NCBI RefSeq assembly: GCF_900129125.1
Contig: NZ_FQVJ01000004.1
Span: 113,986 to 177,985, forward strand
Length of the DNA: 64,000 bases
From: Acidocella aminolytica 101 = DSM 11237
Lineage (GTDB): Bacteria > Pseudomonadota > Alphaproteobacteria > Acetobacterales > Acetobacteraceae
Direction of reading: 5' to 3'
The notes under the pieces were generated by a model that was given only the letters and a program-made list of their open reading frames with translations, was not told where the DNA came from and searched no databases. Positions 34,414 to 43,769 of this stretch are shown piece after piece. The position numbers and the translations under genes were made by a program. How positions within the stretch are numbered: position 1 is the first letter of the stretch; each line of letters opens with the position of its first letter.

Positions 34414-34773
34414 ATGGTTTATGTTCAAGGAAGTGTTAACGATAACGACACTTTAGGAAATCAAAGTCTTTTTGATGTAAAAGAAGCTATCACCAACTCA
34501 CACCGTTATCTTTTATCTCAAAGTCTCGACACAAGCGAATACCAAATCATATTCGTAAGTGTTCCAGATTCTCCAATGACAGACGGCTCTCAGCTTTCAT
34601 CCGCCTACTCATACGTTCCTCTTGCACAAGTTGTCGGCCTAAAGGAGAATTTGGATATCTTCCTTACGAACTATTTGGGAGATTGTGGTTACGAGCGCAT
34701 CACAGGTTGTTCAAACAGCATCGTAGTTTCTACCCTAAATTATTTTGATACAGCAACTTCGAACTCAAACTAA
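34414..34773 (+). CDS. Orphan hypothetical protein in an AT-rich patch (119 aa)
   Basis: The frame encodes a soluble-looking, Ser/Asn-rich protein: MVYVQGSVNDNDTLGNQSLF, then DVKEAITNSHRYLLSQSL, with Y-Q-I-I-F-V-S-V-P-D in the middle and two cysteines in G-D-C-G-Y-E-R-I-T-G-C. I do not recognise a family. Base and codon use is far more AT-rich than every neighbour, with many AAT, ATT, TTA and TCA codons, which suggests recent transfer. No good ribosome-binding site precedes the ATG, and an in-frame TAG lies 28 bases upstream. The 34244-34413 segment before it is equally AT-rich with no other supportable gene. Confidence 0.5.
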   Translation: MVYVQGSVNDNDTLGNQSLFDVKEAITNSHRYLLSQSLDTSEYQIIFVSVPDSPMTDGSQLSSAYSYVPLAQVVGLKENLDIFLTNYLGDCGYERITGCSNSIVVSTLNYFDTATSNSN

Positions 34774-34807
34774 ACACAAAGAGACTTTATTGTTGTATAG
34801 ATGTTTC

Positions 34808-35265
34808 TCACCCCACCTCAAACACCTTCACCTCCACCAACTTGGGACGGCGGACGACCGTGGCGAGGAAAAGGGGGCGAGTGAGCCAAGTTAGGCTGGG
34901 GTCGGCGGTTTCAAAGCGCGAGGTGGTGCGGAGATGAATCTGCTCGGGCTATACGGGTTCGCCGCGTGTGATTTTCTCCATCAGTTCCGGCACGCCCTAG
35001 CGCAAGCCGAGATTGGTGATATAGAGCACCGCCCCGTTCGCCATACGGGCGACGTAGCGGGCGTCCAGCGTGGTGTAGCCGTCCGCGCGGATAAGCTGGT
35101 AATCCGCTCCGGTGAGCAGAATCTCGCCTTGCAGATTCGGCCCCTAAATGCGCTCGCCCCGAATCGACACCACACGGCGCAGCCCCTCCCCGGTTTCGCC
35201 TATGGTAATGGGAGCCCCACCTCCACAAAGATATCCGCCACGAATGTAAGCGCCAGTGCGTTCAT
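34808..35265 (-). pseudogene. DUF3237-family protein, destroyed by three TAG codons and a frameshift
   Basis: From ATG 35265, with GGAGG upstream, the frame reads MNALALTFVADIFVEVGLPL. It resumes in the next frame as IGETGEGLRRVVSIRGERI, then TAG (35146-35144), GPNLQGEILLTGADYQLIRA ... YVARMANGAVLYITNLGLR, TAG (34999-34997), GVPELMEKITRGEPV, TAG (34951-34949), and the family's C-terminus F-R/L-R-T-T-S-R-F-E-T-A-D-P. It ends in TGA at 34810-34808. The match to DUF3237 runs end to end. The length of 458 is one base short of 153 codons, and the shift lies near 35203-35212. DUF3237 proteins are about 150 residues and of unknown function. Confidence 0.8.
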
Positions 35266-35418
35266 TATCTGCCCTCCTGGTTGCAGGCTCCAGGCATCCA
35301 CAATGCAGTTTGGGCGCCCAGCCCCGGTTGCGCTTGCCTGCCACCCCAATCCCAGCCTACTCTTCCCCATCAGAGGAAAAACGCCGACCGCGGGCAAACC
35401 GGGCGGAGGACCAGAAAA

Positions 35419-36450
35419 ATGGGTTTTGAGGCAGGGCAGGATGCTCAGGTGGCGTTGTGCGCCACGGCTGGGCTGCTGCCCCTATTAAGGGCGCTGGGTG
35501 CCGACGCAGACCGGATCTTCGGGCCTGCGGGGATTGATGCGGGCCATTTGAACGCCGGCAATGAGGGCAGGCTGGCGTTGTCTTCTTACGTGGAGGTGAT
35601 GGAGCGCGCGGCCGGGCTTTCAGGCCGGACCGATTTTGGGCTGCTCTATGGGCGCTCCTTCCCGGCCTCTTGCCATGGGCTGGTGGGGGATATTGCGCTG
35701 GCGGCCCCCAGCATCGGCATGGCGTTGCGGCAGTTTACGGATTTGTTTCCGCTGCACCAGGAGGCCAGTGAGGCGCGACTGGTGGAGGAGGCAGGGCTGT
35801 TGCGGCTGGAATACCGGATTTTGGACTGGCGGATTTTCGAACGCCGGCAGGATGCGGAACTCACCATTGCGATGTTCCAGAATTTGCTGCGGGAGGCGTA
35901 TGGGCCCGGGTTCCACCCGGCCGAGGTGCATTTTGAGCATCCCGAGCCCGAGGGGCGGACCACGCATGAGGCGGTTTTTGGCGCGCCGGTGTTTTTTGGC
36001 CAGCGGACTAATGCCATCGTATTCCGGCCGGGTGATCTCTCTCGCCGGATGCCTGGGGCGGATGCCGCGCGGTTCGCCCGGTTGGCGGCGGAAGCGTATC
36101 GGCGCCGGCTGCCCAAGGGCCGGGTGCCGCTGGAAGCGCGGGTACGGGCGGAAATACGCTCCCGCCTGCCGGATGGCTCGCCGCCGATTCTGGAGGTGGC
36201 GGATGCGCTGGGGCTCGCGCGCTGGACCCTGCAACGGCGCCTGAACGAGATGGGGCTGACCTATGCCGAGGCGGTGCAGGATGTGCGCAAGGCCCTGGCG
36301 GAGAGCTATTTACGGGAGCCGCATCTTTCCATCTCCAGCATCGCGCAGCTTTTGGGCTATGCTGAACTCAGCCCGTTCTCGCGCGCCTGCCGCCGCTGGT
36401 TTGGCGCCCCGCCGGAGCAGATTCGGGCGCAAAAATGGCTCGCCTCTTGA
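35419..36450 (+). CDS. AraC-family transcriptional regulator (arabinose-binding-type N-domain)
   Basis: 343 residues. The N-terminal ligand or dimerisation domain has the pattern of the OruR/ArgR-like Arabinose_bd family (L-L-P-L-L-R-A-L-G-A-D ... F-G-L-L-Y-G-R-S-F-P). The C-terminal pair of helix-turn-helices includes E-V-A-D-A-L-G-L-A-R-W-T-L-Q-R-R-L and the signature I-A-Q-L-L-G-Y-A-E-L-S-P-F-S-R-A-C-R-R-W-F-G-A-P-P. Start chosen at ATG 35419, GGAGGA eight bases before. It is divergent from the dead DUF3237 gene, whose family members often sit beside AraC regulators, so its former target may be lost. Confidence 0.88.
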   Translation: MGFEAGQDAQVALCATAGLLPLLRALGADADRIFGPAGIDAGHLNAGNEGRLALSSYVEVMERAAGLSGRTDFGLLYGRSFPASCHGLVGDIALAAPSIGMALRQFTDLFPLHQEASEARLVEEAGLLRLEYRILDWRIFERRQDAELTIAMFQNLLREAYGPGFHPAEVHFEHPEPEGRTTHEAVFGAPVFFGQRTNAIVFRPGDLSRRMPGADAARFARLAAEAYRRRLPKGRVPLEARVRAEIRSRLPDGSPPILEVADALGLARWTLQRRLNEMGLTYAEAVQDVRKALAESYLREPHLSISSIAQLLGYAELSPFSRACRRWFGAPPEQIRAQKWLAS

Positions 36451-36491
36451 CTTGACCGGCTAAGGAGGGCATTGCCTGCCCTGGTTAAAAC

Positions 36492-36540
36492 CGCCGTGCT
36501 GCGAGGGTTCGCACCACGGCGCGTTTCGCGTTGTGCGAAA
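36492..36540 (+). promoter_or_regulatory. Two tandem hairpins in the ffh leader
   Basis: Hairpin 1: CGCCGTG-C-TGCGA (36492-36504), loop GGGT, TCGCA-C-CACGGCG (36509-36521), 12 pairs with one C-C mismatch. Hairpin 2: TTTCGC (36524-36529), GTTGT, GCGAAA (36535-36540). No T-run follows, so a structured leader or a factor-dependent end of the AraC-type gene is possible. Confidence 0.4.
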
Positions 36541-36573
36541 GCACACTAAACGCTGTTGTGGAGATCAGATCAC

Positions 36574-37947
36574 ATGTTCGACAATTTGTCGGGCAAATTC
36601 GGGGATATTTTCGAAAGGCTCCGCCGCCGCGGGGCGCTGTCGGAGTCTGATGTCAACGACGCGCTGCGGGAAATCCGTCTTGCGTTGCTGGATGCGGACG
36701 TCGCCTTGCCCGTTGTGAAGGATTTCGTCGCCAAGGTGCGGGAACAGGCAGTGGGCGCGGAAGTGCTGCGCTCCGTCACCCCCGGCCAGATGGTGGTGAA
36801 GATCGTCAATGATGCGCTGATCGAGGCGCTGGGCGGCATGACGGTGCCTCTGAACCTGAACGCCCCTGCCCCGCTGCCGATTTTGATGGTCGGCCTGCAG
36901 GGCTCAGGCAAGACCACCACCTCCGGCAAGATCGCACTGCGGCTGAAGACCCGCGAGCGCAGAAAGGTGCTACTGGCAAGCTTGGATACGCAGCGCCCGG
37001 CCGCGCAGTTGCAGCTTGAGCAGCTGGCTCAGCGGGCCGAGGTGACGAGCCTGCCGATTATCGCCGGGCAGCCCCCACTGCAGATCGCCAACCGGGCGAT
37101 GGATACGGCGCGACGCGAATCCTACGACGTGGTGATTCTGGATACGGCCGGACGGCTTTCCATCGACCTCGCGTTGATGGAGGAGGTGAAGGCGATCCGC
37201 GCCGCGGTGAACCCGGTGGAAACGCTGCTGGTTGTGGACGCCATGACCGGCCAGGACGCCGTGACCACCGCCACCGCCTTCAACGAGGCCGTGAACATCA
37301 CAGGCATTGTGCTAACTCGGCTGGATGGCGATGCTCGCGGTGGCGCGGCCCTTTCCATGCGCTCCGTTACTGGCGCACCGATTAAGCTGATCGGCCAGGG
37401 TGAGAAGCTGGATGCGTTGGATGAGTTCAACCCGGAGCGTATCGCCGGGCGGATTCTGGGCATGGGCGATATCGTTGGGCTGGTGGAAAAGGCCGCCGAG
37501 ACGATTGACAAGGTTGAGGCAGAGAAGCTCGCCAAGAAGATGGCGAAGGGCAAGTTCGACCTTGAGGATTACGCGGCACAGTTGAGGCAGATTTCCAAAA
37601 TGGGGTCGCTCTCCGGGATTCTGGGGCTGCTGCCGGGGATCGGCAAGATGAAGCAGCAGATAGAGAACGCGAATCTCGACCAGACCGTGTTCAAGCGCCA
37701 TATCGCCATCATCAATTCAATGACACCGGGTGAACGCCGGGCGCCGGATATCATGAAGGCCAGCCGCAAGAAGCGCGTGGCGGCGGGGTCCGGCACCTCT
37801 GTGCAGGATGTAAACAAGCTGCTGAAGCAGTTTGACGACATGGCAACGATGATGAAGCGGATGAACAAGATGGGCGGCCCGGAGGCGATGATGCGCCAGA
37901 TGCAAGCCGCCATGGGCGGCGCCAAGGGCGGCCGCAAACCTTTCTGA
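36574..37947 (+). CDS. ffh: Signal recognition particle protein Ffh (SRP54)
   Basis: 457 residues. The N-domain begins M-F-D-N-L-S-G-K-F-G. The GTPase G-domain has G-L-Q-G-S-G-K-T-T, D-T-A-G-R and T-R-L-D-G-D-A-R-G-G. A methionine-rich M-domain binds SRP RNA and signal peptides. It delivers nascent membrane proteins to FtsY. I chose ATG 36574 over an in-frame ATG 18 bases upstream. First gene of the conserved ffh-rpsP-rimM-trmD-rplS operon. Confidence 0.96.
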   Translation: MFDNLSGKFGDIFERLRRRGALSESDVNDALREIRLALLDADVALPVVKDFVAKVREQAVGAEVLRSVTPGQMVVKIVNDALIEALGGMTVPLNLNAPAPLPILMVGLQGSGKTTTSGKIALRLKTRERRKVLLASLDTQRPAAQLQLEQLAQRAEVTSLPIIAGQPPLQIANRAMDTARRESYDVVILDTAGRLSIDLALMEEVKAIRAAVNPVETLLVVDAMTGQDAVTTATAFNEAVNITGIVLTRLDGDARGGAALSMRSVTGAPIKLIGQGEKLDALDEFNPERIAGRILGMGDIVGLVEKAAETIDKVEAEKLAKKMAKGKFDLEDYAAQLRQISKMGSLSGILGLLPGIGKMKQQIENANLDQTVFKRHIAIINSMTPGERRAPDIMKASRKKRVAAGSGTSVQDVNKLLKQFDDMATMMKRMNKMGGPEAMMRQMQAAMGGAKGGRKPF

Positions 37948-37974
37948 TTTTCACGATTTAACCAAGGAGTTCCT

Positions 37975-38322
37975 ATGTCTGTTAAGATTCGCCTGTCCCG
38001 CGCCGGTGCCAAAAAGCGTCCGTTCTACCACATCGTGATCGCCGACGTGAACGCGCCGCGCGATGGTAAGTTCATTGAGCGCGTGGGCACCTACAACCCG
38101 ATGCTGCCCGCCGACCACGCCGACCGCGTGACCCTGAAGACCGAGCGTCTGCAGTACTGGCTGGGCAATGGCGCGCAGGCGACCGACCGCGTGGCCCGCT
38201 TCCTCGCGAAGGTTGACCTAGTGAAGACCACCGAGCGCGCCGAGCAGCCGAAGCAGTCCGCGCCGAAGAAGAAGGCCCAGGAGCGCGCCGCCGCCAAGGC
38301 CAAGGCCGAAGCCGCCGCTTAA
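37975..38322 (+). CDS. rpsP: 30S ribosomal protein S16
   Basis: 115 residues beginning [18 protein letters not shown], the standard S16 start, with an alphaproteobacterial Lys/Ala-rich tail ([15 protein letters not shown]). AAGGAG lies upstream. Structural protein of the small subunit, 27 bases after ffh. Confidence 0.97.
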   Translation: MSVKIRLSRAGAKKRPFYHIVIADVNAPRDGKFIERVGTYNPMLPADHADRVTLKTERLQYWLGNGAQATDRVARFLAKVDLVKTTERAEQPKQSAPKKKAQERAAAKAKAEAAA

Positions 38323-38337
38323 TTCAGCAAGGGCGTA

Positions 38338-38856
38338 ATGGAAGACCGGCTGATCCTGATGGGTGTAATTGGCAAGCCACATGGCGTGCACGGGCAAGTG
38401 CGCGTGCATTGCTATGGGGAGGAGCCTGAGCTTCTCGCCGAGCATGTACTTGCCGACGCTAAGGGGCGGCGTTTCGCGCTTGAGTGGGCGCATGACAATG
38501 TCGCCTGGATCAGCGAGGTTTCCAACAGCACGAAGCGCCGGATCACGGACCGCGACGAAGCCGCACGCCTCACTAATGCCGAACTGTTCCTCCCTCGCTC
38601 CGTTCTGCCGGAGGTCGAGGAAGAAGAGTTTTATCTGGCCGATCTGATCGGACTTGATGCCCTTGATGAGAGTGGCAAGATACTCGGCAAAGTGGGGAAT
38701 GTACTGGATTATGGCGCAGGGGCCAGCCTGGAGCTGTCTCCGGGTGGGCGGCTGATTCCCTTCACCAAGGCCTGTGTGCCGCAGGTGAAAATCGCGGAAG
38801 GTTATGTGGTGGTGAACCCGCCGCTGGAAGTGGACGCAAAGGAGGCGGGCGAATGA
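38338..38856 (+). CDS. rimM: Ribosome maturation factor RimM
   Basis: 172 residues. N-terminal beta-barrel domain with [13 protein letters not shown] and a C-terminal PRC-barrel domain with [10 protein letters not shown]. RimM binds S19 and helps 30S head assembly. It overlaps trmD by four bases, the usual coupling. Confidence 0.95.
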   Translation: MEDRLILMGVIGKPHGVHGQVRVHCYGEEPELLAEHVLADAKGRRFALEWAHDNVAWISEVSNSTKRRITDRDEAARLTNAELFLPRSVLPEVEEEEFYLADLIGLDALDESGKILGKVGNVLDYGAGASLELSPGGRLIPFTKACVPQVKIAEGYVVVNPPLEVDAKEAGE

Positions 38857-39554
38857 GTTGGCGCGCAGATGTGCTGACCCTCTTCCCAGCCATGTTCCCC
38901 GGCACGCTTGGCGAGTCTCTCGCCGGGCGGGCGCTGGAGGAGCGAAAATGGAGCCTGAAAGTCACGGATATGCGTGATTTCGGGCTGGGCCGCCACCGCG
39001 CGGTGGACGACACGCCGTTTGGCGGTGGTGCGGGCATGGTGCTACGCCCGGATGTAGTGGATGAAGCCATCGGCTCCGTGGCGGATGACAGACCGCTGAT
39101 TTTCCTCACCCCGCGCGGTGCGCCTCTTACCCAGGCGAAGGTGCGGGAACTGGCGGAGGGGCCGGGCACAATCCTGGTCTGCGGCCGGTTTGAGGGGATC
39201 GACCAACGTGTGATCGAAGCCCGGCAGGGCCAGGAGATCAGCATCGGGGATTATGTGCTCTCCGGTGGGGAACTGCCTGCCCTGGTGCTGCTGGATGCGG
39301 TGATCCGCCTGCTGCCCGGCGTGATGGGGCATGCGGAGAGCGGCACGGAGGAGAGTTTCTCGCTCCCGCTGCTAGAATACCCACATTACACCCGCCCCGC
39401 CGAGTGGCAGGGCCACGTCGTACCAGAGGTGCTGACCTCCGGTAACCACGCCGCTATCGCCAAATGGCGGCAGGGGCAGGCCGTCGCCATCACGCAAAAC
39501 CGCAGACCCGACCTTTACGCCCAATACGTTGCAACCGGCGCCGCCGCGCCTTAA
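38853..39554 (+). CDS. trmD: tRNA (guanine37-N1)-methyltransferase
   Basis: 233 residues. The deep trefoil-knot SAM site is clear: [23 protein letters not shown] and [13 protein letters not shown]. It methylates G37 next to the anticodon to prevent +1 frameshifts. Length is normal. Confidence 0.96.
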   Translation: MSWRADVLTLFPAMFPGTLGESLAGRALEERKWSLKVTDMRDFGLGRHRAVDDTPFGGGAGMVLRPDVVDEAIGSVADDRPLIFLTPRGAPLTQAKVRELAEGPGTILVCGRFEGIDQRVIEARQGQEISIGDYVLSGGELPALVLLDAVIRLLPGVMGHAESGTEESFSLPLLEYPHYTRPAEWQGHVVPEVLTSGNHAAIAKWRQGQAVAITQNRRPDLYAQYVATGAAAP

Positions 39555-39580
39555 AGACCCTTTTCGAGAAGGACCCAACC

Positions 39581-39967
39581 ATGAACATCATCCAGACGCT
39601 CGAAGCCGAGCAAATTGCGAAGCTGACCGAGAACAAGAACATCCCCGCCTTCGGCCCCGGCGACACGCTGCGCGTGAACGTGACCGTGAAGGAAGGTGAG
39701 CGCTCCCGTATCCAGGCCTTCGAGGGCCTTTGCATCGCGCGCTCCAACCGCGGCATCAACTCCTCCTTCACCGTGCGCAAAATTTCCTACGGTGAGGGTG
39801 TGGAGCGCGTGTTCCCGCTCTATGCGCCGATCATCGCCGACATCAAGGTGATGCGCCGTGGCGATGTGCGCCGCGCCAAGCTGTATTATCTGCGCGGCCG
39901 CCGCGGTAAGTCCGCCCGTATCGCCGAGAAGGCCCGCGAGGTCACCGAGACCCAGGCCGCCGAGTAA
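39581..39967 (+). CDS. rplS: 50S ribosomal protein L19
   Basis: 128 residues beginning [11 protein letters not shown]. Family blocks are [16 protein letters not shown] and [19 protein letters not shown] precedes the ATG. Last gene of the ffh operon, followed by a terminator. Confidence 0.96.
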   Translation: MNIIQTLEAEQIAKLTENKNIPAFGPGDTLRVNVTVKEGERSRIQAFEGLCIARSNRGINSSFTVRKISYGEGVERVFPLYAPIIADIKVMRRGDVRRAKLYYLRGRRGKSARIAEKAREVTETQAAE

Positions 39968-40048
39968 GACGGCAACGTTGCCCCGGCCAAGGGCAACGCG
40001 CCCTTGCTGATTTTTTAAGCGCGAACGCCCATATCGGGTGTCGCCTGG

Positions 40049-40081
40049 GGCCAGGAGGACGATGTCCTTCTGGCCTTTTTT
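40049..40081 (+). terminator. Terminator between rplS and leuC
   Basis: GGCCAGGAGGAC (40049-40060), loop GAT, GTCCTTCTGGCC (40064-40075), then six Ts. It separates the ribosomal operon from leuCDB, though a leuC leader role is possible because the T-run ends about 20 bases before the leuC start. Confidence 0.75.
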
Positions 40082-40102
40082 AACTTGGGAGAGCTGTATC
40101 AA

Positions 40103-41506
40103 ATGCCCCGGACCTTATTCGACAAGATTTGGGATGCCCATGTGGTGGACCGGATGGAAGATGGCACCTGCGTTCTCTATATCGACCGTCATCTCGTGCA
40201 TGAGGTAACCAGCCCGCAGGCATTTGAGGGGCTTCGCCTAGCAGGCCGCAAGGTGCGGAGGGTGGAAAACACCATCGCCGTGGTAGACCATAACGTGCCT
40301 ACCAGCGCGGAACGGTTGACCGAGGTGAACGAGCCGGAAAGCGCGCTGCAGATTGCAACGCTGGAGCAGAATGTGAAGGATTTCGGGGTGACGTACTTCC
40401 CGATGTCCGACGCGCGCCAGGGGATTGTGCATGTGATCGGGCCGGAACAGGGCATCTCCCTGCCGGGCATGACCATTGTCTGCGGCGACTCTCATACCTC
40501 TACCCATGGCGCGCTGGGCGCGCTGGCTTTTGGCATCGGCACCTCCGAGGTGGAACATGTGCTGGCCACCCAAACACTGCTGCAGAAACCAGCCAAGAAC
40601 ATGCTGATCCGCGTGGAAGGCAAGCTCCCGGAAGGCTGCACGGGCAAGGACATCATGCTGGCGATAATCGGCAAGATCGGCACAGCGGGCGGGACCGGGC
40701 ATGTGATGGAGTTCGCGGGGGAAGCCATCCGCGCGCTGGACATGGCCGGGCGCCTGACCATGTGCAACATGAGCATCGAAGCCGGTGCGCGCGCCGGCCT
40801 GATCGCGCCAGATGAGACGACCTTTGAATATATCAAGGGCCGGCCCTTCGCGCCGCATAACGCGGATTTCGATGCCGCCGTGGCCTACTGGAAAACCCTG
40901 CCCAGCGATGAGGGAGCGCATTACGACAAGGTGGTGGAAATGCGCGCGGAAGATATTATTCCGCAGGTCACCTGGGGCACCAGCCCCGAGACTGTGATTC
41001 CAGTGACCGGCAGCGTGCCCAATCCGGCGGATGAAAAAGACCCCGCCAAGCGCGCCCAGATGGAGCGGATGCTCAATTATATGGGCCTGGAAGCCGGACA
41101 GAAGATTGAGGGCACGAAAGTCGACGTGGTGTTCATAGGTTCCTGCACCAATTCCCGCATTGAGGATTTGCGCGCCGCCGCCGCCGTGGCCAAGGGCCGC
41201 CATGTGGCCGAGGGCGTGCGCGTGTTGGTGGTGCCGGGCTCCGGCCTGGTGAAACAGCAGGCGGAGAAGGAAGGTCTGGCGCAGATCTTTACCGATGCGG
41301 GCTTTGAATGGCGCGAGGCGGGTTGCTCAATGTGTCTGGGAATGAACCCCGACAAGCTGACACCGGGCCAGCGCTGCGCCTCCACCTCCAACCGTAATTT
41401 CGAGGGCCGTCAGGGACCGGGCGGGCGTACTCATCTGCTCTCCCCCGCCATGGCCGCCGCCGCTGCCGTGACCGGCAAAATAACCGATGTGCGGGAGCTG
41501 ATCTGA
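40103..41506 (+). CDS. leuC: 3-isopropylmalate dehydratase large subunit
   Basis: 467 residues from ATG 40103, with GGGAGAG before it; a TTG at 40085 would cover that site. The aconitase-type cluster ligands are G-S-C-T-N-S-R and C-S-M-C-L-G-M-N. It isomerises 2- to 3-isopropylmalate with LeuD in leucine synthesis. Its stop overlaps leuD by one base. leuA is absent here. Confidence 0.95.
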   Translation: MPRTLFDKIWDAHVVDRMEDGTCVLYIDRHLVHEVTSPQAFEGLRLAGRKVRRVENTIAVVDHNVPTSAERLTEVNEPESALQIATLEQNVKDFGVTYFPMSDARQGIVHVIGPEQGISLPGMTIVCGDSHTSTHGALGALAFGIGTSEVEHVLATQTLLQKPAKNMLIRVEGKLPEGCTGKDIMLAIIGKIGTAGGTGHVMEFAGEAIRALDMAGRLTMCNMSIEAGARAGLIAPDETTFEYIKGRPFAPHNADFDAAVAYWKTLPSDEGAHYDKVVEMRAEDIIPQVTWGTSPETVIPVTGSVPNPADEKDPAKRAQMERMLNYMGLEAGQKIEGTKVDVVFIGSCTNSRIEDLRAAAAVAKGRHVAEGVRVLVVPGSGLVKQQAEKEGLAQIFTDAGFEWREAGCSMCLGMNPDKLTPGQRCASTSNRNFEGRQGPGGRTHLLSPAMAAAAAVTGKITDVRELI

Positions 41507-42120
41507 TGGATAAATTCACCACACTGACCGCCATTACGGCGCCGCTGAATATCGACAATATTGATACGGATAAGATCATCCCGGCGCGGTTCCTGAAGAC
41601 CATCAAGCGCACCGGCCTTGGCAAGAGCGCATTTGCCGATATGCGCTATACCGCCGACGGTGCCGAGAACCCAGATTTTGTGCTGAACCAGGAACCTTAC
41701 CGCAAGGCGGAGATTCTAGTGACGGGCGATAATTTCGGCTGTGGCTCCTCACGCGAGCACGCCCCTTGGGCGCTGCTGGATTTCGGGATCCGCTGCATCA
41801 TCGCGCCAAGCTTCGCGGATATCTTTTTCAATAACAGCTTCAAGAATGGCATTCTGCCGATCGCGCTGCCGGAAGAGATCTGTGCCCAGCTACGTGAGGA
41901 TGCCGCCATGGGCAGCAATGCCAAGCTCACCGTGGACCTGGCCCGCCAAGTGGTAATCCGCCCAAATGGCGAGGAGATCCCATTCCAGGTGGACCCGTTC
42001 CGTAAGCACTGTCTGCTGAACGGGCTGGACGATATCGGCCTGACGCTGGAGCACGCCGTCGCCATTGACAGCTATGAGGCGAAAATTCCCTCTTGGCAGC
42101 CCAAAATTCAGGGAGCTTAA
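41506..42120 (+). CDS. leuD: 3-isopropylmalate dehydratase small subunit
   Basis: 204 residues, the swivel domain partner of LeuC. Key segments are [12 protein letters not shown] and [15 protein letters not shown]. Length is normal; it starts on the last base of the leuC stop. Confidence 0.95.
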   Translation: MDKFTTLTAITAPLNIDNIDTDKIIPARFLKTIKRTGLGKSAFADMRYTADGAENPDFVLNQEPYRKAEILVTGDNFGCGSSREHAPWALLDFGIRCIIAPSFADIFFNNSFKNGILPIALPEEICAQLREDAAMGSNAKLTVDLARQVVIRPNGEEIPFQVDPFRKHCLLNGLDDIGLTLEHAVAIDSYEAKIPSWQPKIQGA

Positions 42121-42123
42121 TAG

Positions 42124-43230
42124 ATGATTGCCAATAAGAATCTGCTGCTGATGCCGGGTGACGGGATCGGCCCCGAAGTGATGACCCAGGCCAAGCGCGT
42201 GCTGAACTGGTTGCAGGAAACCAAGCGCGCCTCTTTCAACATTGAAGAAGAGCTGGTGGGCGGGGCGTCCATCGACGCGCATGGCGTGCCGCTGACAGAT
42301 GCGGCGCTGGCGAAGGCCAAGGCAGCGGATGCGGTGCTGTTCGGCTCTGTCGGCGGGCCGAAATGGGACAAGGTGCCGTTTAACATCCGCCCGGAAGCCG
42401 GACTGCTCAAGCTGCGCTCGGAATTGCAGGTGTTTGCAAATCTGCGCCCGGCTAAAGTGTTCGATGCACTAGCGGCGGCGTCCTCGCTGAAGCCGGATCT
42501 GGTACGCGGGCTGGATATTATGATCGTGCGCGAGTGCATCGGCGGTATTTATTTCGGTGAGCCGCGCGGAATCGAGACCCTGCCCAACGGCGAACAGAAG
42601 GGCGTGAACACAGAAGTTTACACCACCCACGAAATTCAGCGCGTGGGCCGTGTGGCGTTTGAGCTAGCCCGCAAGCGCCAGAACCGCGTGTGCAGCGTGG
42701 AAAAGGCGAATGTGATGGAGGCCGGGCTGCTCTGGCGCCAGGTGATGACCAAACTGAAGGCGGAGGAGTTCCCAGATGTGGAGCTCTCCCACATGTATGC
42801 CGACAACTGCGCCATGCAGTTGGCGAAGAATCCGAAGCAGTTTGACGTGATTGTGACCGGCAATCTGTTTGGGGATATTCTCTCCGACCTCGCCGCCATG
42901 CTCACCGGCTCGCTCGGGCTGCTGCCTTCCGCGACGCTCGGGGCTAAGGATGCCTCCGGGCGGATTCCGGGCTTCTACGAGCCGATTCATGGCTCCGCCC
43001 CGGACATTGCGGGAAAAGGTGTGGCCAACCCGCTGGCGGAAGTTCTGAGCCTCGCCATGCTGCTGCGCTATTCCTTCGACATGCAGGAAGACGCCGACGC
43101 GATTGAGGCCGCCGTGGAGCGCGTTCTGGCCAAGGCCGGCCGCACACCAGACATTAAAGCCGAGGGCCGGCCCACCATTTCCACCTCGGAAATGGGGGAT
43201 GCGCTGATTGCGGAGCTTCGGGCAATTTAA
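42124..43230 (+). CDS. leuB: 3-isopropylmalate dehydrogenase
   Basis: 368 residues of the beta-decarboxylating dehydrogenase family. P-G-D-G-I-G-P-E near the N-terminus, [10 protein letters not shown] (substrate arginine), D-N-C-A-M-Q and G-S-L-G-L-L-P-S-A are conserved. It oxidises and decarboxylates 3-isopropylmalate with NAD. Last gene of leuCDB, followed by tRNA-Arg 55 bases later. Confidence 0.95.
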   Translation: MIANKNLLLMPGDGIGPEVMTQAKRVLNWLQETKRASFNIEEELVGGASIDAHGVPLTDAALAKAKAADAVLFGSVGGPKWDKVPFNIRPEAGLLKLRSELQVFANLRPAKVFDALAAASSLKPDLVRGLDIMIVRECIGGIYFGEPRGIETLPNGEQKGVNTEVYTTHEIQRVGRVAFELARKRQNRVCSVEKANVMEAGLLWRQVMTKLKAEEFPDVELSHMYADNCAMQLAKNPKQFDVIVTGNLFGDILSDLAAMLTGSLGLLPSATLGAKDASGRIPGFYEPIHGSAPDIAGKGVANPLAEVLSLAMLLRYSFDMQEDADAIEAAVERVLAKAGRTPDIKAEGRPTISTSEMGDALIAELRAI

Positions 43231-43285
43231 TTTGGTGTTGGGGGTTGCCTGTCCGCGAAGGTTCAGTTACATCACCGCCCACGAC

Positions 43286-43362
43286 GCGCTCGTAGCTCAG
43301 CTGGATAGAGCATCAGACTACGAATCTGAGGGTCAGGAGTTCGAATCTCTTCGAGCGCGCCA
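43286..43362 (+). tRNA. tRNA-Arg (ACG anticodon)
   Basis: Acceptor GCGCTCG (43286-43292) pairs with CGAGCGC (43352-43358), followed by G and an encoded CCA. Anticodon loop CTACGAA within TCAGA/TCTGA stems gives ACG. T-loop GGAGTTCGAATCTC. Length 77. Confidence 0.96.
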
Positions 43363-43384
43363 CGGAATTTCTTGAACATCATGC

Positions 43385-43425
43385 GAAAACGGGCCGGTGA
43401 AATATCACCGACCCGTTTTCTTTTT
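43385..43425 (+). terminator. Terminator after tRNA-Arg
   Basis: GAAAACGGG-C-CGGTGA, loop AATA, TCACCG-A-CCCGTTTTC (to 43420), then five Ts. Confidence 0.8.
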
Positions 43426-43769
43426 GGGGGGTCGCCCACCATAGACCGCCCGAAAGGACTCGTACCGCTGGTCGATCTACTCAGCCTCCTGCCCTCTCAA
43501 ACATAAATAGCAGCGTCTCCATTTCAGCTTGACGTGCAAGCGCAGGCGACAGCAAAGCGGGTAGTCTCATTTGCCTGGGCTGATAAGGCGTAAAGAAGCG
43601 AGGCGTTTACCGTCTCGCATTTTGGCGTTCGGTGCCGGATGGTGGGATCATAACAAGCCGCTACCGGCAGCATCGAAGCCGTAACGGCCTTCATTAGGTG
43701 TATAGGGCAAAGAAACTCTATAACTGCCCCAAAGCCGATTAACGGGCAGTTACAGGCGATATACAGCCG
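43426..43769. other. 344-base gap with no clear gene; inverted repeat near the RND operon end
   Basis: No frame supports a real gene. On the minus strand two short overlapping frames (about 17 and 29 codons, the second MRLPALLSPALARQAEMETL and on) look protein-like and may be a decayed remnant. TAACTGCCC (43721-43729) and GGGCAGTTA (43744-43752) form a perfect nine-base inverted repeat 18 bases after the RND pump stop; it may act as that operon's terminator, although no T-run follows. Confidence 0.35.

Noticed and set aside
34203..34439. Open frame continuing after the aldehyde dehydrogenase TAG stop
   Set aside because: It runs through a strong terminator hairpin and has no family features; the dehydrogenase ends at its normal C-terminus.
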